This document shows, one piece after another, positions 6,786 to 14,231 of a stretch of DNA of 15,777 bases. The stretch comes from Actinomycetota bacterium (GTDB taxonomy: Bacteria > Actinomycetota > Actinomycetes > Actinomycetales > Microbacteriaceae), in NCBI GenBank assembly GCA_009927245.1, contig RFNI01000112.1, positions 1-15,777 of the forward strand. Direction: 5' to 3'. Position numbers and translations under genes: made by a program. How positions within the stretch are numbered: position 1 is the stretch's first letter; every line of letters starts with the position of its first letter. The notes under the pieces are model-generated. The model ran no database searches. It was not told where the DNA came from and worked only from the letters and a program-made list of their open reading frames with translations.

Positions 6786-7184
6786 CTAGTTAGTTCCTGG
6801 CATTGGAACGATGGTTGCAGTTGGTTCTGGCATTGGGTCAGTTGGGAATGGAATTGGTCTGAAGTCATCGTTGAAGTCGTGACGACGATCAAACATTTCT
6901 CTTTGGAACATGTGGTCATCATCAAAGCCCATGCCGTGTCTAACCTTTAGCACTAGATTCACGATGGTGAAGATCACAGCAAGCGCAATGCCTACGTAAC
7001 CAAGCACTAGACCAGTGATTGCCATCCAGCGCCCCTTCTCCTTGCTCTCCTTTAGTTGAGCTAGAGAAATGTGACCAGATAGAACCGCAGCCGGTGCCCC
7101 GAATAGTGAAATAGCACTAGCTACGGAAACCACAGCTAATGTGTTTAGTTTTGTGTAATCGAACTTGTTTTTGGCATCAGCCAT
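6786..7184 (-). CDS. DUF4190-type small membrane protein
   Basis: 132 residues with two predicted membrane helices (about 15-35 and 55-80). Between them is SGHISLAQLKESKEKGRWMAITGLVLGY, split here as GHISLAQLKESKEKGRW then MAITGLVLGYVGIAL, which matches the DUF4190 pattern common in actinobacteria. The C-terminal third is unlike the domain: it is rich in Asp, His, Arg and Met (DDDHMFQREMFDRRHDFNDD), then Pro-rich, and is predicted to be disordered. Function is unknown for the family. The start ATG at 7184 has an excellent AAGGAG 7 nt upstream, one of the few strong Shine-Dalgarno sites in the window, so the gene is probably well translated. It stands alone: the upstream gene ends 98 bp earlier and a terminator follows. 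Confidence 0.85.
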   Translation of the reverse strand: MADAKNKFDYTKLNTLAVVSVASAISLFGAPAAVLSGHISLAQLKESKEKGRWMAITGLVLGYVGIALAVIFTIVNLVLKVRHGMGFDDDHMFQREMFDRRHDFNDDFRPIPFPTDPMPEPTATIVPMPGTN

Positions 7185-7282
7185 GTCTTGCTCCTTATCA
7201 TTTCCCGTTTTCCGGGTACTTGATTACTTCAGCAAACAAACCTGAGTGTCCCCTGTATTAGAGGTGAGTGGCACCTAAGAAT

Positions 7283-8785
7283 CTAAGACTGGATTTGAGT
7301 TACGAGAAGCGTTGAATCAGCCGAGAAATCCAGCGAACTAGGTGCAAAGCCTGCTTGAACTAATTGAGACCCAAGGGCCGCAATCATTGCTCCGTTGTCG
7401 GTGCAAAGTGAAAGCGGTGGAATCCTAAGTTCGATGTTGTTCTCTCGACATGCTTCGATTGCAACTTCACGAAGTCTCGCATTTGCAATAACACCACCGC
7501 CAAGAAGTAGTCGTGGAATGTTGTTATCGACACAGGCGGCGATTGCTTTTCTAATCAGAACATCAACAACAGCTTCTCTGAAGCTTGCAGCAACATCTGA
7601 GATTACTAATGTCTCGCCCTTTGATTCGGCTAACTCAACATGTCTTGCAACTGCAGTCTTTAGCCCAGAGAAACTAAAGTCATAGCGGTGTTCTGCCATG
7701 TCCTTTGGCAGGGTTAGCCCTCTAGGGAATCTAATGGCTGCTGGATTACCACCAAGGGCAGCCTTATCAATCTCAGGCCCACCGGGATATGGAAGCCCTA
7801 GAACTCTTGCCACCTTATCGAAAGCCTCCCCAGCAGCATCATCGATGGTCTCTCCTAATAACTGAACATCGTTGATGATGTCTCTAACTAGAAGAAGTGA
7901 AGTGTGACCACCACTAACCAATAGGGCAATAGTTGGCACAGCTAACTTCCCCTGATCCAAGATATCTGCTGCAATGTGACCAACTAAGTGATTCACTGCA
8001 TAGATCGGTTTACCAGTTGAAACTGCTAGTGCTTTAGCAGCACCGACTCCAACCATCAAAGCTCCAGCTAAACCAGGACCATTGGTAACAGCAATAGCAT
8101 CAATCTCATCCAGTGTTACTTTGGCTTCACTTAGCGCTTGCTCTAAAGCAGGGGTTAACGCTTCTAGGTGAGCTCTAGCAGCAACCTCTGGAACTACTCC
8201 ACCGAATCTTGCATGCTGATCCATGCTTGATGAAATCACATTCGCCAAAAGAGTGTTACCTCTAACAATTCCAATTCCTGTTTCATCACAGGATGTTTCA
8301 ATACCAAGAACAAGAGGTTCAGAAACGTCATCTCTAAGAAGTGATGTCTTCATTACAAATGCATCAACACCATCTGGTTGGTAATACTTCTTACGAAGAC
8401 CAATCTGTTTGAACCCAAACAGTTTGTATAGCTTCTGAGCGATGGTGTTATCTGCTCTAACTTCTAGGAATACTTCCTTAGCTCCGCGTCTTGTTGCTTC
8501 CTTGGTTAGCTCCTGCATCAAAGCTCTACCAAGACCTGAACCTCGTTGATTAGGTCTCACCGCAATGGTTTGAATGTCAGCTTGGGTAGCTCCAACTAAC
8601 TGGCTAAGACCTGCATAACCAACAACTTGGTCCTCTACCTCAGCAACTAGGTAATAGGTATGTGGTGCTTCTAGCTCTGAGAGCATAACTTCCTGAGACC
8701 AAGCATCTGTTGCAAAGCACTCGTTCTCAATCGCCATGATGGCATCTAGATCGCTGGCATTAGCTTCTCTAATTAGATATTCCAC
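7283..8785 (-). CDS. tsaD: RimI-TsaD fusion: S18 N-acetyltransferase joined to t6A transferase subunit
   Basis: 500 residues, two full enzymes in one frame. Residues 1-150 are a GNAT acetyltransferase of RimI type: acetyl-CoA loop RGSGLG (81-86) and LEVRADNTIAQKLY (107-120) with Glu108, Asn113 and Tyr120. RimI acetylates the N-terminus of ribosomal protein S18. Residues 157-500 are TsaD, which transfers threonylcarbamoyl to A37 of ANN-decoding tRNAs: GIETSCDETG (161-170), FGGVVPEVAARAH (194-206), metal ligands His266 and His270 in NHLVGH, SGGHTSLLLV (291-300), GEAFDKVARVLGLPYPGGP, and Asp463 in CTDNGAMIAA. The TsaD part is about 344 residues, normal length. The junction is only about six residues (RDDVSE) and has no in-frame start with a ribosome site. 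The GTG at 8785 shares one base with the tsaB stop and has AAGGTGAG 6 nt upstream. It is last in the glmS operon; no clear terminator follows. Confidence 0.96.
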   Translation of the reverse strand: MEYLIREANASDLDAIMAIENECFATDAWSQEVMLSELEAPHTYYLVAEVEDQVVGYAGLSQLVGATQADIQTIAVRPNQRGSGLGRALMQELTKEATRRGAKEVFLEVRADNTIAQKLYKLFGFKQIGLRKKYYQPDGVDAFVMKTSLLRDDVSEPLVLGIETSCDETGIGIVRGNTLLANVISSSMDQHARFGGVVPEVAARAHLEALTPALEQALSEAKVTLDEIDAIAVTNGPGLAGALMVGVGAAKALAVSTGKPIYAVNHLVGHIAADILDQGKLAVPTIALLVSGGHTSLLLVRDIINDVQLLGETIDDAAGEAFDKVARVLGLPYPGGPEIDKAALGGNPAAIRFPRGLTLPKDMAEHRYDFSFSGLKTAVARHVELAESKGETLVISDVAASFREAVVDVLIRKAIAACVDNNIPRLLLGGGVIANARLREVAIEACRENNIELRIPPLSLCTDNGAMIAALGSQLVQAGFAPSSLDFSADSTLLVTQIQS

Positions 8786-9447
8786 TAGCCGCTCACCTTC
8801 TTAGCCTTACCAGGTGTGGCATCAGGCTCACGAAGGTAGATAGGTGAAGAGTCTTTAGAAGCACCAAGGTCGGTAAGAGATTGGAAGTGTGCGACTTGAC
8901 CTAGAGAAGAAGCAGTGATTGGCAGATCCGTAACAATGTGCTCTTGCCCCGTCAGAAGCTCTTCTAGGTATGCAGGCTTATTGACGCTTGGTCCTTCAAC
9001 TCTTATCGGGACACCTCTGTCTAGGCTGTTGTATAGCGCCCAGAAGACTTCCTGTCTTCTAGCATCGGTAGTTACCAAGACAGGCACGTTCTGATTCGGG
9101 TTCTGTTGGTAATAGCTATAGGCAATTGCATCCAAGCTGCAGACGCCAACAAGTTCAGCATTAGCTCCAATCGCAAAGAACTTAGCCGCAGCTAAGCCGA
9201 CTCTAAGTCCGGTGTATGGACCAGGTCCTCTTCCAACAACAACCTGAGAGATGTTGCTAGGAGCAATCTTTGCTTTAGCTAAGACTTCTTCAATCGCACT
9301 ACCAATACGCTCAGAGTGAGTCATTGGTTCTAGGTAGTTCAGTTCCGCAAGCACTTCACCGAGGCTCAAAACAGCAACAGTAGTTCCAGCTGACGTATCG
9401 ATTGCTAAAACATACCCTTGCTTGACCGAAACCAAGTGTTCACTCAC
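8785..9447 (-). CDS. tsaB: tRNA t6A biosynthesis protein TsaB
   Basis: About 220 residues. TsaB is the scaffold partner of TsaD in the bacterial t6A complex; it has the ASKHA fold but is not catalytic. VLAIDTSAGTTVAVL near the N-terminus and VVVGRGPGPYTGLRVGLAAAK (about 80-100) are family signatures. The frame is open to a TTG at 9465, but that codon has no ribosome site. I chose the GTG at 9447, which overlaps the TGA of tsaE as GTGA with AGGTG 5 nt before it, the usual form of translational coupling. The C-terminus ends PIYLREPDATPGKAKKVSG, typical of actinobacterial TsaB. Its stop overlaps the start of the RimI-TsaD gene by one base, so subunits TsaE, TsaB and TsaD are made from consecutive coupled genes. 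Confidence 0.96.
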   Translation of the reverse strand: MSEHLVSVKQGYVLAIDTSAGTTVAVLSLGEVLAELNYLEPMTHSERIGSAIEEVLAKAKIAPSNISQVVVGRGPGPYTGLRVGLAAAKFFAIGANAELVGVCSLDAIAYSYYQQNPNQNVPVLVTTDARRQEVFWALYNSLDRGVPIRVEGPSVNKPAYLEELLTGQEHIVTDLPITASSLGQVAHFQSLTDLGASKDSSPIYLREPDATPGKAKKVSG

Positions 9448-9914
9448 AGTGTCACCTGCTGCCAACGAGGACCGTAACCAGTTATCTCAACTGTTCTATC
9501 TTCAGTTTCGCCGGTGTGATCTCTACCAATTTCAATCTCTAGCCAGTTATCAGCAATACCTTCGGTAAGACCTTTGCCCCACTCAACTAAAACTATTGAA
9601 CTAGTGAATGGAATATCTAAATCATCTAGTTCACTTGGAGAACCTAGACGGTATGCATCCACATGCACCAAAGGAGGTTGATTCTCTTCACGCTTGTGAG
9701 TTCTTGCAATTACAAAGGTTGGGCTTGATACGTTACCTACTACCTCAAGGCCGTGACCCACACCTCTGGTGAAAGTTGTCTTGCCTGCACCAAGTGGACC
9801 AATTAGTAAAACTAGATCTCCTGCAGCAAGTACGTTGGATACCCGCTCACCTAGGGCAACCATCTCCTCAGGTGTGTTAATTACAGACTTGAAGAGCAAA
9901 GAGCTCTCGGTCAA
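9444..9914 (-). CDS. tsaE: tRNA t6A biosynthesis ATPase TsaE
   Basis: 156 residues, standard length. TsaE is the P-loop ATPase that resets the TsaB-TsaD complex between rounds of threonylcarbamoyl transfer. Walker A GPLGAGKTT is at 39-47, the switch I-like segment SSPTFVIARTH at 63-73, Asp86 in HVDAYRL, and EWGKGL at 111-116 carries the conserved Glu-Trp. The start is TTG at 9914, which overlaps the TGA of alr as TTGA; GAGGG lies 9 nt upstream. Both ends overlap its neighbours by 4 bp, so it is strongly tied to alr and tsaB. No ATG alternative gives a complete N-terminus. Confidence 0.96.
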   Translation of the reverse strand: MTESSLLFKSVINTPEEMVALGERVSNVLAAGDLVLLIGPLGAGKTTFTRGVGHGLEVVGNVSSPTFVIARTHKREENQPPLVHVDAYRLGSPSELDDLDIPFTSSIVLVEWGKGLTEGIADNWLEIEIGRDHTGETEDRTVEITGYGPRWQQVTL

Positions 9915-11029
9915 TTCTGACTACCCTCAACAGCACCTAGATAGACCCTGTTCAGCCTCGAACCAATTCGAGTGACAATCTCATAGTTGATGGTGTCAGC
10001 TGCATTAGCAAGGTCGTCAGCACTAGGGCCGCAGTCGCCAAAGATGACTACGCGATCGCCTGGGCTAACCGATGCATCACCAACATCAACTACAAACTGA
10101 TCCATTGCAATACGAGAGAGGATTGGATACCTCTTACCGTTGATGCAAACTTCAGCTTTGCCAGTTGCATTACGAGGCAAACCTTCTGCATAGCCAACCG
10201 GCACTAGCGCCAAGGTTGTCTCCCTATCTGTGTGATACAGATACCCGTAAGAGACTCCACTACCTGAAGGCACTCGCTTAGTTTGAACAACCTTAGCTTC
10301 AGCACACATCACTGGCTTGAGTCCAAACTCTTTACCCTTGTTATCGCTAAAAGGCGATAGACCATAGAGGGCAATCCCACAGCGCACCATGTCATACCTG
10401 GCCTGTGGGTAACTCAAGGTTCCATCGCTGGCAGTTAGGTGTCTAACCTCAAACTCAAATCCATGCTCAGCTGCCAATGCCAGTGCTTCATCGAATCGAG
10501 CAATCTGCTCTAGGTCTTCTCTAGGGCCAGTTGAAGAAAGGTGGCTGAAGATACCCGAGGTGATTACTGTTCCTTCACTAACAGCGACCTTGATGTGCTT
10601 CAGTAGATCTTCAAGTTCAGATAGTGTGACACCGTTACGTCCAAGACCGGTGTCAACCTTGATGTGAATTCGTGCTGACTTGCCTATTGCCTTGGCGGCT
10701 TTCTGAATCCTGAACAATTGATCGTTAGAAGAAACCGCTAAATCAATGTCGTGGTTCACTGAGGCAACGAAGTCATCCTCTGGGTCATGTATCCAAGCCA
10801 GGATTCTAGATCTGATTCCAGCAGCACGAAGAGTTAGCGCTTCAGTTAGATCAGCTGTTCCTAGGAAATCTATTCCCTCAGCTTCTAACTTCTTAGCTAC
10901 CTGAACCATGCCGTGTCCATACGCATCAGCTTTGACAACACCTAGGACCTTTACAGTTGGCCCAACTAAAGTTCTGATGGTGCCAAGGTTAACAGCCACA
11001 GCGTTTAGGTCAATGGTTAGTTTTCTCAT
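9911..11029 (-). CDS. alr: Alanine racemase
   Basis: 372 residues from the ATG at 11029. Alr interconverts L- and D-alanine with pyridoxal phosphate, supplying D-Ala for peptidoglycan. Key residues are present: PLP Lys33 in VVKADAYGHG (31-40), RNG at 131-133 with the Arg that contacts the PLP ring nitrogen, catalytic Tyr261 in SGVSYGYLY, the MDQ motif (309-311), and a C-terminal YEIVTRIGSRLNRVY. The frame is open 11 codons further to 11062 but those residues (including three Cys) lie inside acpS and have no family similarity. At 11029 the ATG overlaps the acpS TGA by one base, and GAGG lies 10-13 nt upstream. In many actinobacteria nnrD lies between acpS and alr; here it is absent. Confidence 0.97.
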   Translation of the reverse strand: MRKLTIDLNAVAVNLGTIRTLVGPTVKVLGVVKADAYGHGMVQVAKKLEAEGIDFLGTADLTEALTLRAAGIRSRILAWIHDPEDDFVASVNHDIDLAVSSNDQLFRIQKAAKAIGKSARIHIKVDTGLGRNGVTLSELEDLLKHIKVAVSEGTVITSGIFSHLSSTGPREDLEQIARFDEALALAAEHGFEFEVRHLTASDGTLSYPQARYDMVRCGIALYGLSPFSDNKGKEFGLKPVMCAEAKVVQTKRVPSGSGVSYGYLYHTDRETTLALVPVGYAEGLPRNATGKAEVCINGKRYPILSRIAMDQFVVDVGDASVSPGDRVVIFGDCGPSADDLANAADTINYEIVTRIGSRLNRVYLGAVEGSQN

Positions 11030-11385
11030 CAAGCACCCGCCTCTGCAACTACCATCGCACATGCCATGCCGCCATCGTGGCTAATTGAAAGGTGCCATTT
11101 ACTTATCCCCATTGAATCAGCTCTAACGGCTGTCTCCCCTGAGATGTTTAGATGGGGTTTACCAAGCTCATCTTTTTGAACTGCAACATCGTGCCAACTC
11201 AAACCAACTGGATTACCTAGTGCTTTGATGACAGCTTCCTTAGCAGCCCAGTATCCAGCAAGCGATTGGTTGGCTGCACCACGCTCAGCTTCTGTGAAGA
11301 TACGTTCAACCAGGGCAGGAGTGTTTGTTAGCTTGCTCTCGAATCTCTCAAGATCAACTAGGTCAACTCCGATGCCTACGATCAT
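11029..11385 (-). CDS. acpS: Holo-[acyl-carrier-protein] synthase
   Basis: 118 residues, normal length for a type I phosphopantetheinyl transferase. AcpS moves 4'-phosphopantetheine from CoA to a Ser of acyl carrier protein, activating fatty acid synthesis. Mg2+ ligands are Asp8 in IGVDLV and Glu50 in YWAAKEAVIKAL (45-56), both canonical; the C-terminal SISHDGGMACAMVV (100-113) completes the fold. The ATG at 11385 is 2 nt after the glmS stop and has only a weak ribosome site, so it probably depends on translation of glmS. Its stop overlaps the alr start. Together with CoaA nearby, it links the region to CoA use. Confidence 0.97.
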   Translation of the reverse strand: MIVGIGVDLVDLERFESKLTNTPALVERIFTEAERGAANQSLAGYWAAKEAVIKALGNPVGLSWHDVAVQKDELGKPHLNISGETAVRADSMGISKWHLSISHDGGMACAMVVAEAGA

Positions 11386-11387
11386 GG

Positions 11388-13241
11388 CTATTCGACCGTC
11401 ACAGACTTAGCAAGGTTACGAGGTTGATCCACATCTAAGCCCTTGGCTGCAGATAGTTCCATTGCAAATACTTGAAGTGGAATAACAGTCAGGATTGGAG
11501 CAAGCATCTTGTGAACTGCAGGAACAAAACAAACCTGATCTGTTACTTGGCTAACTGCAGTATCTCCCTCTTCAGCAATAGCAATCACCTTTGCTCCTCG
11601 AGCTAAGACTTCCTGAATGTTGCTAACTACCTTGGCATGCAGTGAGTCTGAATCATTGACGCTAGGAACAATAACGATAACCGGCTGTCCCTGCTCAATT
11701 AGAGCAATAGGGCCATGCTTTAGTTCACCAGCTGCAAAGCCTTCTGAGTGTATGTATGCAAGTTCTTTTAGCTTTAGTGCACCTTCAAGTGCAATTGGGA
11801 AGCCAACATTTCTACCCAAGAACAAAACTGTCTTAGCATCTTTATAGCTTCTAGCTAGTTCTCTGATTGGGTCTAAGCCAGTTAGAACTTCTGCAATCTG
11901 CCCTGGCAGCTTTAGTAATTCTCTTCCAATTTCTTGTAATTCACTCTTTGAGTGAGTGGAACGAACGGTTGCTAGGTGAAGGGCTAGTAGGTAGATGCTA
12001 GTGATCTGTGCTGTGAAAGCTTTAGTAGATGCAACTGCCACCTCAGGACCTGCGTGAGTGTATAGAACAGCATCGGCTTCACGGGCCAGGGTAGCTCCCT
12101 GAGTATTACAAATACTCAAGACCATAGCCCCTGCTTCTTTGGCATAACGGCTTGCCATCAGAGTGTCCATGGTTTCACCAGATTGGCTAACTGCAACGAC
12201 CAAAGTGTTGCTGGTCAGAATTGGATCACGGTATCTGAATTCATGAGATAGTTCAACGCTCACAGGGATTCGTGACCAAGCTTCAATTGCATACTTACCA
12301 ACTTCAGAAGCATAGGCAGCAGTGCCGCAGGCAACCATGATGATTCTGTCGATAGAACTAAGTGCATCACCCAGTGGAGCTAGTTCATTCAGGTGAACAG
12401 AACCATTTGATGAGACTCTACCCATCAGGGTGTCACCAACAGCCTGAGGCTGATCAGCAATTTCCTTAGCCATGAAAGATGACCAACCACCCTTAGAGGC
12501 AGCACTGGCATCCCAGTCAATCTGGAACTCAGGGTGGGTTACAGAGTTCCCTGAAAAGTCTTCTAGTTCAACTCGGTCACTTCTTAGAATGACAATCTCA
12601 TCCTGTCCAACCGAGATGGCTCTCTTGGTGTGCTCAACAAAAGCAGCAACGTCAGAGCCTAGGAAGTTCTCTCCCTCACCCAAACCAATAACTAGCGGTG
12701 AGTTTCTTCTGGCTGCAACAACAATTCCCGGTTGGTCTTCGTGAACAGCAAGAATGGTAAAAGCTCCGTGCAGGCGACGAACTACTTTACGGAAGGCATC
12801 GACTAGATCGCCTGATGCATCGTATTCGGCGGCAATCAGGTGAGCGGCAACTTCGGTATCGGTTTCGCTGGAGAAGGTGACACCAGCTTCTAGAAGTTCA
12901 GATTTCAACTCAGCAAAGTTTTCAATGATGCCGTTGTGAATCAAGCTCAGTTTCTGACCAGCTCCACCAAGGTGAGGGTGAGCGTTGCCATCTGTTGGTG
13001 CTCCGTGGGTAGCCCATCTGGTGTGACCGATGCCGATGTTGGCAGCTCCCAGAGGGTTCTTATCAATGTCTTCAACTAGGACTGAGAGCTTTCCAGAGCG
13101 CTTTCTGGTTTCAAGAGCACCAGCTTTAGTAATTACAGAAACGCCAGCGCTGTCGTAGCCACGGTATTCGAGTCTCTTTAGGCCACCGAGTAGAACCTCA
13201 ACAGTTGATTTTGGCCCAACATAGCCCACGATTCCACACAT
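11388..13241 (-). CDS. glmS: Glutamine--fructose-6-phosphate aminotransferase (isomerizing)
   Basis: 617 residues, full length. GlmS makes glucosamine 6-phosphate from fructose 6-phosphate and glutamine, the first step to UDP-GlcNAc. Domain 1 is a class II glutaminase: Cys2 nucleophile in MCGIVGYVG, HTRWATHG (73-80), and HNGIIENF. Two SIS sugar-binding domains follow, with CGTAAY (305-310) and SQSGET (352-357) in the first and the second over about 460-600. The C-tail PRNLAKSVTVE with Lys612 shapes the active site and is intact. It leads a six-gene minus-strand operon through acpS, alr, tsaE, tsaB and rimI-tsaD. There is no glmS ribozyme: only 27 bp separate its ATG from the divergent coaA start, and the mRNA appears leaderless. 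Confidence 0.98.
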   Translation of the reverse strand: MCGIVGYVGPKSTVEVLLGGLKRLEYRGYDSAGVSVITKAGALETRKRSGKLSVLVEDIDKNPLGAANIGIGHTRWATHGAPTDGNAHPHLGGAGQKLSLIHNGIIENFAELKSELLEAGVTFSSETDTEVAAHLIAAEYDASGDLVDAFRKVVRRLHGAFTILAVHEDQPGIVVAARRNSPLVIGLGEGENFLGSDVAAFVEHTKRAISVGQDEIVILRSDRVELEDFSGNSVTHPEFQIDWDASAASKGGWSSFMAKEIADQPQAVGDTLMGRVSSNGSVHLNELAPLGDALSSIDRIIMVACGTAAYASEVGKYAIEAWSRIPVSVELSHEFRYRDPILTSNTLVVAVSQSGETMDTLMASRYAKEAGAMVLSICNTQGATLAREADAVLYTHAGPEVAVASTKAFTAQITSIYLLALHLATVRSTHSKSELQEIGRELLKLPGQIAEVLTGLDPIRELARSYKDAKTVLFLGRNVGFPIALEGALKLKELAYIHSEGFAAGELKHGPIALIEQGQPVIVIVPSVNDSDSLHAKVVSNIQEVLARGAKVIAIAEEGDTAVSQVTDQVCFVPAVHKMLAPILTVIPLQVFAMELSAAKGLDVDQPRNLAKSVTVE

Positions 13242-13246
13242 ACCCC

Positions 13247-13253
13247 TAGTTTA
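13247..13253. promoter_or_regulatory. Shared symmetrical -10 of divergent glmS and coaA promoters
   Basis: The plus strand reads TAGTTTA. On the minus strand TAAACT (13253-13248) is followed by 6 nt and the glmS ATG, a leaderless spacing. On the plus strand TAGTTT (13247-13252) would start transcription near 13259-13261, just before the coaA start. Both hexamers fit TANNNT and overlap almost fully, so two polymerases could not use them at once. No good -35 is visible on either side. Confidence 0.5.
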
Positions 13254-13268
13254 AGGCAGAATGACATT

Positions 13269-14231
13269 GTGAACGCTGAGCCGACAGGGCTAAACCCTAT
13301 AGAGAATCAGGCTCTTTCTCCCTTTGTTGAGATATCTAGAAGTGAATGGGCTGAACTAGCCAGAACTAATGACACTCCGCTAACTGAAGCGGAGATTGAG
13401 AACATCCGCGGTTTAGGTGACTTCCTTGACTTAGCTGAGGTTGCTGAGATCTATCTACCGCTATCCCAACTGCTAAACCTCTATGTGACCAACACCCAGC
13501 AGCTCCATCAGGCATCAGGTGGCTTCCTGCACGGAACGGCCAAGAGAACTCCTTTCATCATCGGAGTAGCGGGCTCTGTTGCTGTTGGTAAATCAACAGT
13601 TTCAAGATTGCTCAAAGAATTACTAAGTAGATGGCCAACCACTCCTCGAGTTTCACTTGTAACAACCGATGGCTTTCTCTATCCAAACAGTGTCCTTGAA
13701 GAAAAAGGCCTGATGGCCAAAAAGGGTTTCCCGGAATCCTACGATCGACTTGCGCTGCTGAAATTTGTTGCTGATATCAAATCTGGTAAGGAAGAAGTCA
13801 AAGCACCTGTTTACTCACACCTGACCTATGACATCGTGCCAGGAGCTGAATTAGTTGTGAACTCTCCTGATGTTGTGATTGTTGAAGGGCTAAATGTTCT
13901 TCAGCCACCTGCAATCGGTCAAGAAGTAGCTCTTAGTGATTACTTTGATTTCCAGATTTATGTGGATGCCCCAACAGATGAGATTGAAACCTGGTACCTA
14001 GATCGCTTCAAGCAACTTCGTGAATCAGCTTTTAGAAACCCAGAATCCTATTTCCACAAATACGCAGAGATGCCGATGGAAGATGCTCTAGAGAGAGCCA
14101 AAGAAATCTGGCGAACAATCAACTTGCCGAACTTGTTGGAAAACATCATCTCAACTAAATCCAGAGCGACATTGGTATTACAAAAAGGTGTGAAGCATCG
14201 TGTTGAACGAGTGCTACTCAGAAAGATTTAG
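13269..14231 (+). CDS. coaA: Pantothenate kinase, type I
   Basis: 320 residues, close to the usual 311-320. CoaA phosphorylates pantothenate with ATP, the rate-limiting step of CoA synthesis. The P-loop GSVAVGKST is at 102-110. VTTDGFLYPN (131-140) carries the catalytic Asp134, and KKGFPESYD (151-159) is a family signature. YSHLTYDIVPG, VVIVEGLNVLQ and YFDFQIYVDAP follow in the expected order, and the substrate-binding FHKYAEM is near residue 265. The N-terminal 90 residues include the SEWAELA start of the folded domain. The GTG at 13269 is the only start that keeps the whole domain; AAGG lies 12 nt upstream, which is far. Its TAG overlaps the convergent glmM TAA, leaving no room for a terminator between them. 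Confidence 0.97.
   Translation: MNAEPTGLNPIENQALSPFVEISRSEWAELARTNDTPLTEAEIENIRGLGDFLDLAEVAEIYLPLSQLLNLYVTNTQQLHQASGGFLHGTAKRTPFIIGVAGSVAVGKSTVSRLLKELLSRWPTTPRVSLVTTDGFLYPNSVLEEKGLMAKKGFPESYDRLALLKFVADIKSGKEEVKAPVYSHLTYDIVPGAELVVNSPDVVIVEGLNVLQPPAIGQEVALSDYFDFQIYVDAPTDEIETWYLDRFKQLRESAFRNPESYFHKYAEMPMEDALERAKEIWRTINLPNLLENIISTKSRATLVLQKGVKHRVERVLLRKI

Noticed and set aside
7204..7216. CCCG-N5-CGGG repeat before the DUF4190 gene as a regulatory hairpin
   Set aside because: Four-bp arms are too short to separate from chance, and it is not clearly linked to the ribosome site.
7262..7276. AGGTG-N5-CACCT inverted repeat after the RimI-TsaD gene as a terminator
   Set aside because: Only 5 bp of stem and no U-run on the minus strand, so termination is not supported.
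11030..11062. Longer alr start adding 11 residues rich in Cys
   Set aside because: The extension lies inside acpS in another frame; the ATG at 11029 gives the standard N-terminus and a typical TGATG coupling.
13242..13400. glmS ribozyme or riboswitch upstream of glmS
   Set aside because: Only 27 bp separate glmS from the divergent coaA and the mRNA seems leaderless, so there is no room for a leader RNA. The ribozyme is mainly known from Firmicutes.
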